Part shown: positions 1 to 6,045 of the stretch, piece after piece
Layout of the letters: each line of letters starts with the position of its first letter
Position numbering within the stretch: position 1 is the first letter of the stretch
DNA from: an uncultured Eubacteriales bacterium
Lineage (GTDB): Bacteria > Bacillota > Clostridia > Oscillospirales > Oscillospiraceae
Direction of reading: 5' to 3'
NCBI GenBank assembly: GCA_900551355.1
Contig: URVR01000093.1
Span: forward strand, 1 to 6,875
Length of the DNA: 6,875 nucleotides
The notes under the pieces: model-generated
Databases searched by the model: none
Told to the model about the DNA's origin: nothing
The model's input: the letters and a program-made list of their open reading frames with translations, nothing else
Translations under genes and position numbers: made by a program

Positions 1-62
1 GCCCGCATCGGTTCATTCCTTATTCACCTATGAGTCAGCGCCACGACACGCAGAAAGCAAAA

Positions 63-166
63 TGTGGATAGAAAAATAAGTTATCCACATTTTGGGGATA
101 ATTCTGGGGATAATCCACTAAGTTATCCACATACTGGGGATAACTTGGTGGATAGTCTGGGGATAA
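63..166. other. DnaA-box cluster, replication-origin-like
   Basis: Two perfect DnaA boxes (TTATCCACA) lie at 81-89 and 123-131. Four copies of TGGGGATAA, the complement of the variant box TTATCCCCA, lie at 93-101, 105-113, 135-143 and 158-166. Weaker forms are TGTGGATAG at 63-71 and GGTGGATAG at 147-155. The starts step by 18, 12, 12, 18, 12, 12 and 11 bases, and the arrangement repeats with a 42-base period. Such density and mixed orientation are typical of oriC, usually beside dnaA or dnaN, which are not visible here. That it functions as an origin is inference; a DnaA-regulated promoter is the alternative. An open reading frame passes through the boxes, but its translation there is just repeat-encoded and not convincing protein. 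Confidence 0.8.
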
Positions 167-1296
167 CATTCCGCGCCCACAACAGGTGCTTGCGCAACGC
201 AGTCAGGCGTGATATGCGTGTGAGCGTGCCCATAGACTCTTCCGACGCCAAAGCCACCAGTTCCGGCGATACTACACGCCGCGATGGCTTCGGCACCCCG
301 CATGCCGGCGCAAACACAAACGTCAGCAACGGCCCGACCGACGCCCGCTCCACCAACCGCCGCGAGAAGGGCCACGGCGCCCTGGCCGAGCGGGCCCTGG
401 ATCCCGTGATCCCCTCGGTGGAGGAGTTCCCCTACGCCATCCGCGTGGTGTCCGAGGTGGTTTCCTCCAACGGCTCCACGTCTCAGGGCTCCATCTGCGG
501 CTCTACGCTGGCGCTGATGGACGCCGGTGTGCCTATCAAGGCTCCTGTGGCCGGCATCTCCTGCGGTCTGATCCAGGACGACGACGGCAGCTTCACCACC
601 TTCATCGACATCCAGGGCGTGGAGGACTTCCACGGCGAGATGGACTTCAAGGTGGCCGGCACCAAGAAGGGCATCACCGCCATCCAGATGGACCTGAAGA
701 ACGACGGTCTGACCATGGAGATCATCAAGAACGCGCTGGACATCACCTACGACGCACGCGTGCAGATCCTGGATCAGGTGATGCTGCCCTGCATCGCCGA
801 GCCTCGCGCCGAGGTGAGCAAGTACGCGCCCAAGATGCTGACCATGCACATCGACCCCGACAAGATCCGCGACGTCATCGGCAAGGGCGGCTCCGTCATC
901 CAGAAGATCGTGGCCGAGTCCGGCGCCAAGATCGACATCGACGACGACGGCACCATCCACATCGCCTCCCCCGACGCGGAGAGCTGCGCCATCGCCAAGA
1001 AGTGCATCGACGACATCGTGTTCGTGCCCGAGGTGGGGCAGCTGTACTATGGCCGTGTGGTGCGCCTGATGACCTTCGGCGCCTTCGTGGAGCTGGCCCC
1101 CGGCAAGGACGGTCTGGTGCATATCTCCAAGCTGGCCGACCACCGCATCGAGAAGGTGGAGGATGCCTGCAAGATCGGCGACATGATGTGGGTCAAGGTC
1201 ACCGAGATCGACGAGAAGGGCCGCGTGAACCTGAGCCACAAGGATGCCATGAAGGAGATCGCCGCCAAGGAAGCCGCCGGCGAGCCCATCAAGTAA
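64..1296 (+). CDS. pnp: Polynucleotide phosphorylase, C-terminal part in a chimeric frame (N-terminal half missing)
   Basis: The open frame starts at GTG 64, but PNPase homology begins only near 352 (NRREKGHGALAERAL, frame residue 98 onward). PNPase is a trimeric phosphorolytic 3'-5' exoribonuclease of mRNA decay. Visible here are the second RNase PH core with NGSTS (136-140), which corresponds to the phosphate-binding serines; the metal-site acidic and lysine residues D188, D194 and K196; the KH domain with its GKGG loop (273-276); and the S1 domain (about 325-393, FGAFVEL and GLVHISKL). Full-length PNPase is about 700 residues, so roughly 390 are absent: the first RNase PH core and the helical linker. 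The motif usually written GDMDFK reads GEMDFK here (E192). The upstream 97 codons are unrelated and cover the DnaA-box cluster, so this frame is probably an artefact of a join. An intrinsic terminator follows at 1319. The domain identity is certain; the start is not real. Confidence 0.85.
   Translation: MDRKISYPHFGDNSGDNPLSYPHTGDNLVDSLGITFRAHNRCLRNAVRRDMRVSVPIDSSDAKATSSGDTTRRDGFGTPHAGANTNVSNGPTDARSTNRREKGHGALAERALDPVIPSVEEFPYAIRVVSEVVSSNGSTSQGSICGSTLALMDAGVPIKAPVAGISCGLIQDDDGSFTTFIDIQGVEDFHGEMDFKVAGTKKGITAIQMDLKNDGLTMEIIKNALDITYDARVQILDQVMLPCIAEPRAEVSKYAPKMLTMHIDPDKIRDVIGKGGSVIQKIVAESGAKIDIDDDGTIHIASPDAESCAIAKKCIDDIVFVPEVGQLYYGRVVRLMTFGAFVELAPGKDGLVHISKLADHRIEKVEDACKIGDMMWVKVTEIDEKGRVNLSHKDAMKEIAAKEAAGEPIK
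167..350 (+). other. Unrecognised segment between the DnaA boxes and pnp; possible 5' end of a foreign gene
   Basis: This stretch is open in the same frame as the downstream PNPase sequence but is not PNPase. An ATG at 214 could start a protein beginning MRVSVPIDSS, followed by a polar tract rich in Asp, Ser, Thr, Ala and Asn that reads like a disordered N-terminal region. No good Shine-Dalgarno precedes it; there is only a weak AGG about six bases upstream. I recognise no family. Together with the DnaA boxes it may be the start of an origin-proximal gene from another genome, perhaps a high-GC actinobacterium, but that is a guess. Confidence 0.35.
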
Positions 1297-1318
1297 GCGC
1301 GTTTGATACGACCCATGC

Positions 1319-1345
1319 AAAAGGACCGCCTCCGGCGGTCCTTTT
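1319..1345 (+). terminator. Intrinsic terminator of pnp
   Basis: A perfect 8-bp stem (GGACCGCC at 1323-1330, GGCGGTCC at 1334-1341) closes a three-base TCC loop. It is followed by TTTT and preceded by AAAA, which extends the pairing. It lies 22 bases after the pnp stop codon. The A-rich left flank means it could also stop transcription arriving from the right, although no opposing gene is seen. It separates pnp from the topoisomerase operon. Confidence 0.9.
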
Positions 1346-1404
1346 GTCTGTCCGGGGCATTTCCGGCCCTGCGGCGCGGGCAGTGTCGCGGGGCAAAGCG
1401 GGCA

Positions 1405-1444
1405 GGTGTAAAAAGTGCGTGAAAGTGTGGGAAACAGGGGGAAA
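1405..1444. repeat. Four tandem 10-bp GTG-GAAA units
   Basis: Four consecutive ten-base units read GGTGTAAAAA, GTGCGTGAAA, GTGTGGGAAA and CAGGGGGAAA. Each ends in an A run, so the A runs fall once per helical turn. The units are degenerate and share a G-rich half followed by AAA. A similar group occurs at 1551-1581. They could be phased protein-binding sites or intrinsically bent DNA. No function is established. Confidence 0.45.
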
Positions 1445-1465
1445 CCTTGTCCGTTGACGTGCAAA

Positions 1466-1535
1466 CCCGGAAAATAGGTGTTTTTCGGCTTATTATGGTA
1501 AATTTCCCGGTTATGCGCACTTTTCCGGGAAATTT
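1466..1535 (+). other. Competing hairpins and 11-bp inverted repeat upstream of parE
   Basis: A perfect 11-bp inverted repeat pairs AAATTTCCCGG (1500-1510) with CCGGGAAATTT (1525-1535) across 14 bases. Just upstream, 1467-1474 can pair with 1481-1488 (one G-U pair) as a short hairpin. The 9 bases CCCGGAAAA (1466-1474) are also the exact complement of TTTTCCGGG (1521-1529), so the two arrangements exclude each other. As DNA the inverted repeat could be an operator; as RNA the set could be a switching leader. No U tract follows, so it is not a standard attenuator, and no promoter is clearly upstream of it. Confidence 0.4.
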
Positions 1536-1550
1536 GTATTTACATAACAT

Positions 1551-1581
1551 ATGTGGAAAACTCGGTGGAAACTGTGCAAAA
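1551..1581. repeat. Second group of phased GTGG-AAAA units, including a DnaA-box-like 9-mer
   Basis: Three adjacent units of 10, 11 and 10 bases read ATGTGGAAAA, CTCGGTGGAAA and CTGTGCAAAA. They echo the units at 1405-1444. TGTGGAAAA (1552-1560) is the complement of TTTTCCACA, one base away from the consensus DnaA box. Binding by DnaA or another regulator of the parE operon is possible but inferred only from resemblance. Confidence 0.4.
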
Positions 1582-1666
1582 CCTTTTGCGGCGGGCCTTT
1601 TTCCAGTTGCCTGTCCGTTATTTTTTGTGTAAATCTGTAAACCTTTTTGCGGCCCACACTTTTTTT
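1569..1666. repeat. Imperfect direct repeat, two copies of about 35 bases
   Basis: Copy one (1569-1602) and copy two (1631-1666) share a CTGT, AAACC, T run, GCGGC and final T run in the same order. The best core is AAACCTTTTGCGGC at 1579-1592 against AAACCTTTTTGCGGC at 1639-1653. The copies differ by small insertions and substitutions. They sit inside the AT-rich stretch before parE. This could be an old duplication or paired binding sites; nothing indicates a mobile element. Confidence 0.4.
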
Positions 1667-1703
1667 GGCGAAGGGGCGCGCAGGTTGTCCGGCGAGGCTT
1701 GCA

Positions 1704-1732
1704 TTGACGGGGAAAATACGGTAAAATATTAA
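1704..1732 (+). promoter_or_regulatory. Probable sigma-A promoter of the parE-parC operon
   Basis: TTGACG (1704-1709, five of six bases matching the -35 consensus) is followed after 17 bases by TATTAA (1727-1732, four of six). An overlapping alternative pairs the poorer TTGCAT (1699-1704) with TAAAAT (1722-1727), also at 17 bases. Either would start transcription around 1733-1740 and leave a leader of about 30 bases before parE. Confidence 0.5.
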
Positions 1733-1767
1733 AAAACAAATGGCTCGGTGTATGCCGGAGGAAAGAT

Positions 1768-3768
1768 ATGGCAAAGAAAAACGTATACGATAACGAGAGT
1801 ATCTCCAGTCTGAAGGGCGCGGATCGGGTCCGGAAACGGCCCGGTGTTATTTTTGGCTCCGACGGGCTGGAGGGCTGCGAGCACGCGGTATTCGAGATCC
1901 TGTCCAACGCCATCGACGAGGCCCGGGGCGGCCACGGACGGCTCATCACCGTCACCCGGTTTCTGGACCAGTCGGTGCAGGTGGAGGACATGGGTCGGGG
2001 CTGCCCGGTGGACTGGAACGAGAAGGAGGGCCGCTACAACTGGGAGCTGGTGTTCTGCGAGCTGTACGCCGGCGGCAAGTACGACAACGAGAACAGCGAG
2101 AACTATGAGTTTTCTCTGGGTCTCAACGGCCTTGGCTCCTGCGCCACCCAGTACGCCTCCCGCTATATGGATGTCACGGTGTACCGCGAGGGGAAGGAGT
2201 ATCGCCTCCACTTTGAGCGGGGCGAGATTGTGGGAAAGCTGGAGAGCACGGAGCTGACCACCAACAAGAAAAGGACCGGCACCACCATCCGCTGGCTGCC
2301 GGATCTGGAGGTGTTTACCGACATCGCCGTGCCGTTGGACTACTATCAGGACGTGATGAAGCGGCAGGCCGTGGTGAACGCCGGGGTCACGTTCCGTCTG
2401 CGGAACGAGGTGTCGCCCGGGAAGTTCGATACCCAGGAGTTCCTGTATGAGAACGGCATCGCCGACTACATCCGGGAGCTGGCGGGGGACGACGCCCTGA
2501 CGGAGCCGGTGTTCTGGGAGGCGGAGCGCCGGGGCCGCGACCGGGAGGACAAGCCGGAGTACAAGGTGAAGCTCAGCGTGGCGCTGTGCTTTTCCAACCG
2601 GGCGGCGGTGTGCGAGTACTACCACAACTCCAGCTTTCTGGAGCACGGCGGCAGCCCGGAGAAGGCCACCCGCTCGGCCATGGTGTCCGCCATCGACAAG
2701 TACCTGCGCGACAACAACAAATACACCAAGGGCGAGTCCAGGATCACGTTCCCGGATGTGCAGGATTGCCTCATTCTGGTGAGCAACAGCTTCTCCACCC
2801 AGACCAGCTACGAGAACCAGACGAAAAAGGCCATCACCAACAAGTTCGTGCAGGAGGCCATGACGGAGTTCCTTCGCAGCCGGATGGAGATCTACTTCAT
2901 CGAGAACAAGGAGGCGGCGGAGAAGATCGCGGCGCAGGTGCTTATCAACAAGCGCAGCCGGGAGACGGCGGAGCGCACCCGCATCAACCAGAAAAAGAAG
3001 CTGACGGAGAAGATCGACATCGCCAACCGCGTCCAGAAGTTTGTGGACTGCCGCACCAAGGACGTGGAGCGCCGGGAGATCTACATCGTGGAGGGCGACT
3101 CCGCACTGGGCGCCTGCAAACAGAGCCGGGACGCGGAGTTCCAGGGTCTGATGCCCGTGCGGGGCAAGATTTTGAACTGCCTGAAGGCTGACTATCCCCG
3201 CATCTTCAAAAGCGACGTCATCACCGACCTGATGAAGGTGCTGGGCTGCGGCGTGGAGGTCAGCGGCAAGGCGGTGAAGGATCTGAACCAGTTCGACCTT
3301 GCCAACCTGCGCTGGAGCAAGGTGGTCATCTGCACCGATGGCGATGTGGACGGCTTCCAGATCCGGACGCTGATCCTGACCATGCTGTACCGCCTGTGTC
3401 CCACCCTGATCCGGGAGGGCTACGTCTATATCGCGGAGACGCCGCTGTTCGAGATCACCTGTAAGGAAAAGGGCGGCGAAAAGACGTGGTTCGCCTACTC
3501 CGAGCGGGAGAAGGCGGACATCCTCAAGGAGCTGTCCGGGAAAAAGGTGAACATCCAGCGTTCCAAGGGACTGGGCGAGAACGACCCGGAGATGATGTGG
3601 CTCACCACCATGAATCCCGAGACACGGCGGCTCATCCGTGTGCTGCCGGAGGAGGCGGAGGAGACGGCGCGGGTCTTTGACCTGCTGCTGGGCGACAATC
3701 TGGCGGGGCGCAAGGACTATATCGCCGAGAATGGCTGCCGCTATCTGGATATGATCGACGTGAGCTGA
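1768..3768 (+). CDS. parE: ParE-like subunit B of a type IIA DNA topoisomerase (ATPase/Toprim)
   Basis: This is the ATPase subunit of a type IIA topoisomerase, which drives strand passage with ATP and supplies part of the metal site for cleavage of the gate DNA. At 666 residues it lacks the large insertion of proteobacterial GyrB. The GHKL ATPase comes first: EILSNAIDEA (43-52) with presumed general base E43 and Mg ligand N47, D74 in EDMGRG, and GLNGLG (118-123). The transducer carries the QTK loop (351-353). The Toprim domain has EGDSA (442-446), DGDVDG (524-529) and QRSKGLGE (597-604). Deviations from the family pattern are S46 where DN is usual, M75 in the DNGRG motif, GDSALG in place of GDSAGG, and FQIR in place of AHIR; the catalytic acidic residues are all kept. 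The start is set by GGAGG at 1757-1761, six bases before ATG. The gene lies 13 bases before its partner. GyrB is the alternative name, but the partner lacks a gyrase signature. Confidence 0.93.
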   Translation: MAKKNVYDNESISSLKGADRVRKRPGVIFGSDGLEGCEHAVFEILSNAIDEARGGHGRLITVTRFLDQSVQVEDMGRGCPVDWNEKEGRYNWELVFCELYAGGKYDNENSENYEFSLGLNGLGSCATQYASRYMDVTVYREGKEYRLHFERGEIVGKLESTELTTNKKRTGTTIRWLPDLEVFTDIAVPLDYYQDVMKRQAVVNAGVTFRLRNEVSPGKFDTQEFLYENGIADYIRELAGDDALTEPVFWEAERRGRDREDKPEYKVKLSVALCFSNRAAVCEYYHNSSFLEHGGSPEKATRSAMVSAIDKYLRDNNKYTKGESRITFPDVQDCLILVSNSFSTQTSYENQTKKAITNKFVQEAMTEFLRSRMEIYFIENKEAAEKIAAQVLINKRSRETAERTRINQKKKLTEKIDIANRVQKFVDCRTKDVERREIYIVEGDSALGACKQSRDAEFQGLMPVRGKILNCLKADYPRIFKSDVITDLMKVLGCGVEVSGKAVKDLNQFDLANLRWSKVVICTDGDVDGFQIRTLILTMLYRLCPTLIREGYVYIAETPLFEITCKEKGGEKTWFAYSEREKADILKELSGKKVNIQRSKGLGENDPEMMWLTTMNPETRRLIRVLPEEAEETARVFDLLLGDNLAGRKDYIAENGCRYLDMIDVS

Positions 3769-3781
3769 GAAAGGAACCGCA

Positions 3782-6022
3782 ATGGCAAAGAAGAAAACGG
3801 AAGAAAAGACCGTCCACCGGCCGGCCGATCCCAATGTGATGGGCCTGCGGGGCGCGGTGGTGGAGCAGCCCATCACCCGTACGCTGGACGAGAACTATAT
3901 GCCCTACGCCATGTCGGTCATCGTCAGCCGCGCCATCCCGGAGATCGACGGCTTCAAGCCCTCACACCGCAAGCTGCTGTACACCATGTACAAGATGGGA
4001 TTGCTCAGCGGCGGACGCACCAAGTCCGCCAACATCGTGGGCCAGACCATGCGCCTGAACCCCCACGGCGATCAGGCCATCTACGAGACCATGGTGCGTC
4101 TGGCCAAGGGCAACGAGTCTCTGCTGCACCCCTTTGTGGACAGCAAGGGCAACTTCGGCAAGGTGTACTCCCGGGATATGGCCTACGCCGCCAGCCGCTA
4201 CACCGAGGCAAAGCTGGCGCCCATCTGCGCCGAGCTGTTCCGGGATCTGGACTGCGACGCCGTGGACTTTGCGGACAACTACGACAACACCATGAAGGAG
4301 CCGACGCTGCTGCCCACCACCTACCCCAATGTGCTGGTGTCCGCCAACCAGGGTATCGCCGTGGGCATGGCCAGCCAGATCTGCGGCTTCAATCTGGGCG
4401 AGGTGTGCGACACCGCCATCGCGTGTCTGAAAAACCCCGACCACGACATCGCCTCCACCCTGCTGGCGCCGGACTTCCCCACCGGCGGACAGATCATCTG
4501 CGACGGCGACGACCTGCGGAGCATCTACGCCACGGGACGGGGCGGCCTGAAGGTCCGGGCAAGGTGGCGGTACGACAGGAAGGAAAATGTCATCGAGGTC
4601 TATGAGATCCCCTATTCCACCACCATCGAGGCCATTCTGGACAAGGTGGCGGAGCTGGTGAAGGCCGGCAAGATCAAGGAGATCAGCGATATGCGGGACG
4701 AGACGGACCTCAGCGGTCTGAAGCTGGCCATCGACCTGAAGCGGGGCGTGGAGCCGGACAAGCTGATGGCCAAGCTGTTCCGCCTGACGCCGCTGCAGGA
4801 CACGGTGAGCTGCAACTTCAACATCCTTATCGCCGGTATGCCCCGGGTCATGGGAGTGGGGGAGATCCTGACGGAGTGGACGGCGTGGCGCACCGACTGC
4901 GTCAAGCGCCGGGTGTACTATATCCTCAACAGGAAGAAGGACAAGCTCCACCTGCTGCAGGGTCTGAAGCGCATCCTGCTGGACATCGACAAGGCCATCC
5001 GGATCATCCGGGAGACGGAGGAGGAGGCCGAGGTCATCCCCAACCTGATGATCGGCTTCGGCATCGACCAGGTGCAGGCGGAGTATGTGGCGGAGATCAA
5101 GCTGCGGAACATCAACAAGGAGTACATCCTCAAGCGGGTGCAGGAGACGGCGGCGCTGGCGGACGAGATCGACGATCTGGAGGATACGCTGGCCAAGCCC
5201 GGGCGCATTCGCCGTATCATCATCGATGAGCTGACGGAGGTGCGGAAGAAGTACGCCGTGCCCCGCCGCACGGAGATCGTGTACAGCCACGAGATAGAGG
5301 AGGAGCCGGAGGAGGACGCCCCGGAGGACTATCCCGTCCACCTGTTCCTCAGCCGGGAGGGGTATTTCAAGAAGATCACGTCCCAGTCCCTGCGGATGTC
5401 CGGCGACCAGAAGTACAAGGAGGGCGACGGCCCCAGCCAGTACTTCGAGGCCACCAACAACACGGAGCTGATGTTCTTCACCGACAGGCAGCAGGTCTAC
5501 AAGACCCGGGCCAGCGAGTTCGGTGAGACGAAGGCCTCGCTGCTGGGGGACTATCTGCCCGCCAGGCTGGGCATGGACGCCGGGGAGAACGTGATCTTCC
5601 TGTGCCTGCCCGGCGACTACAGCGGCAGCCTGCTGTTCGCCTTCGAGAACGGGCGGGTGGCCCGGGTGGCGCTGAGCGCCTACGCCACCACGTCCAACCG
5701 GCGTAAGCTCACCGGCGCCTACTGCGAGAAGTTCCCGCTGGTGCAGATCCTGCCGCTGGCGGAGGACCGGGAGCTGGCGCTGCTGACCAATGAGCCGCGG
5801 GCGCTGCTGGTCCATACGGCGCTGCTGGCGCCCAAGACCACCCGGGGCACCCAGGGCGTGCAGGTCATGAACATCAAGCCCAAGTACCGGCTGGAGCGGC
5901 TGGCGGAGGTGGCCGACACCGGCATCACCAACCAGGCCCGCTACCGCACCCGCACCATCCCCGCCGCCGGCGCCCTGCTGCGGCCGGAGGACAGCGAGGA
6001 GAAGCAGCTGGAGCTGCTGTAA
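3782..6022 (+). CDS. parC: ParC-like subunit A of a type IIA DNA topoisomerase
   Basis: This 746-residue protein is the DNA breakage-rejoining subunit and acts with the ParE-like protein encoded just upstream. The winged-helix catalytic domain has KSANIVG (81-87), the HGD motif (95-97), and R139-Y140 in ASRYTE, Y140 being the nucleophile that links to DNA. GIAVGMAS (191-198) contains the DNA-intercalating isoleucine. A long coiled-coil arm covers about 380-490, and an acidic linker (504-516) leads to a beta-pinwheel C-terminal domain (about 518-730) of roughly 210 residues. No canonical GyrA box (QRRGGKG type) is present; only a loose RGTQGV at 688-693 resembles it, which favours a decatenating topoisomerase IV over a supercoiling gyrase. 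At the quinolone-contact positions the protein has Q98 where Ser is usual and E102 where Asp or Glu occurs. AAAGGA (3770-3775) precedes the ATG by six bases. Confidence 0.92.
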   Translation: MAKKKTEEKTVHRPADPNVMGLRGAVVEQPITRTLDENYMPYAMSVIVSRAIPEIDGFKPSHRKLLYTMYKMGLLSGGRTKSANIVGQTMRLNPHGDQAIYETMVRLAKGNESLLHPFVDSKGNFGKVYSRDMAYAASRYTEAKLAPICAELFRDLDCDAVDFADNYDNTMKEPTLLPTTYPNVLVSANQGIAVGMASQICGFNLGEVCDTAIACLKNPDHDIASTLLAPDFPTGGQIICDGDDLRSIYATGRGGLKVRARWRYDRKENVIEVYEIPYSTTIEAILDKVAELVKAGKIKEISDMRDETDLSGLKLAIDLKRGVEPDKLMAKLFRLTPLQDTVSCNFNILIAGMPRVMGVGEILTEWTAWRTDCVKRRVYYILNRKKDKLHLLQGLKRILLDIDKAIRIIRETEEEAEVIPNLMIGFGIDQVQAEYVAEIKLRNINKEYILKRVQETAALADEIDDLEDTLAKPGRIRRIIIDELTEVRKKYAVPRRTEIVYSHEIEEEPEEDAPEDYPVHLFLSREGYFKKITSQSLRMSGDQKYKEGDGPSQYFEATNNTELMFFTDRQQVYKTRASEFGETKASLLGDYLPARLGMDAGENVIFLCLPGDYSGSLLFAFENGRVARVALSAYATTSNRRKLTGAYCEKFPLVQILPLAEDRELALLTNEPRALLVHTALLAPKTTRGTQGVQVMNIKPKYRLERLAEVADTGITNQARYRTRTIPAAGALLRPEDSEEKQLELL

Positions 6023-6033
6023 TGATCGGCGAA

Positions 6034-6038
6034 GGAGG
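6034..6038 (+). promoter_or_regulatory. Ribosome binding site that fixes the lipoprotein start
   Basis: GGAGG lies seven bases before the ATG at 6046. An in-frame ATG at 6022 overlaps the parC stop codon (TAATG) but has no such site, and would put eight extra residues before the signal peptide. The start at 6046 is therefore preferred. Confidence 0.85.
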
Positions 6039-6045
6039 ACGTGCC

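Noticed and set aside
1..20. Possible minus-strand gene start at the left edge (AAGGA before an ATG at 8-6)
   Set aside because: Only two or three codons lie inside the window, so nothing about the product can be supported.
64..351. The 97 upstream codons as a genuine N-terminal domain of PNPase
   Set aside because: The first part is encoded by DnaA-box repeats, and none of it matches the RNase PH core or helical domain that should precede this point.
118..1464. Long open frame on the minus strand opposite pnp (448 codons)
   Set aside because: It is antisense to clear PNPase sequence. Its translation is a low-complexity His, Leu, Gly and Asp mixture typical of the complement of GC-rich coding DNA.
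1454..1496. TTGACG at 1454-1459 with TATTAT at 1491-1496 as a second parE promoter
   Set aside because: The spacing is 31 bases, far too long, and no better -10 element lies at 16-18 bases.
1546..1555. LexA-like SOS operator (AACATATGTG)
   Set aside because: Only one half resembles the GAAC-N4-GTTC pattern; the second half reads GTGG, and the leading G is missing.
1422..1662. Long-range inverted repeat of AAAGTGTGGG (1422-1431) with CCCACACTTT (1653-1662)
   Set aside because: The arms are perfect but more than 220 bases apart, and 10 bases in an AT- and G-run-rich region can match by chance. No supporting structure was seen.
1729..5815. Long minus-strand open frames opposite parE and parC
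   Set aside because: They mirror well-conserved plus-strand genes, have His/Leu/Val/Arg-rich shadow composition, and show no family motifs.
6022..6045. Lipoprotein start at the ATG overlapping the parC stop codon
   Set aside because: It lacks a ribosome binding site and would add MIGEGGRA before an already complete signal peptide. The ATG at 6046 has GGAGG at ideal spacing.
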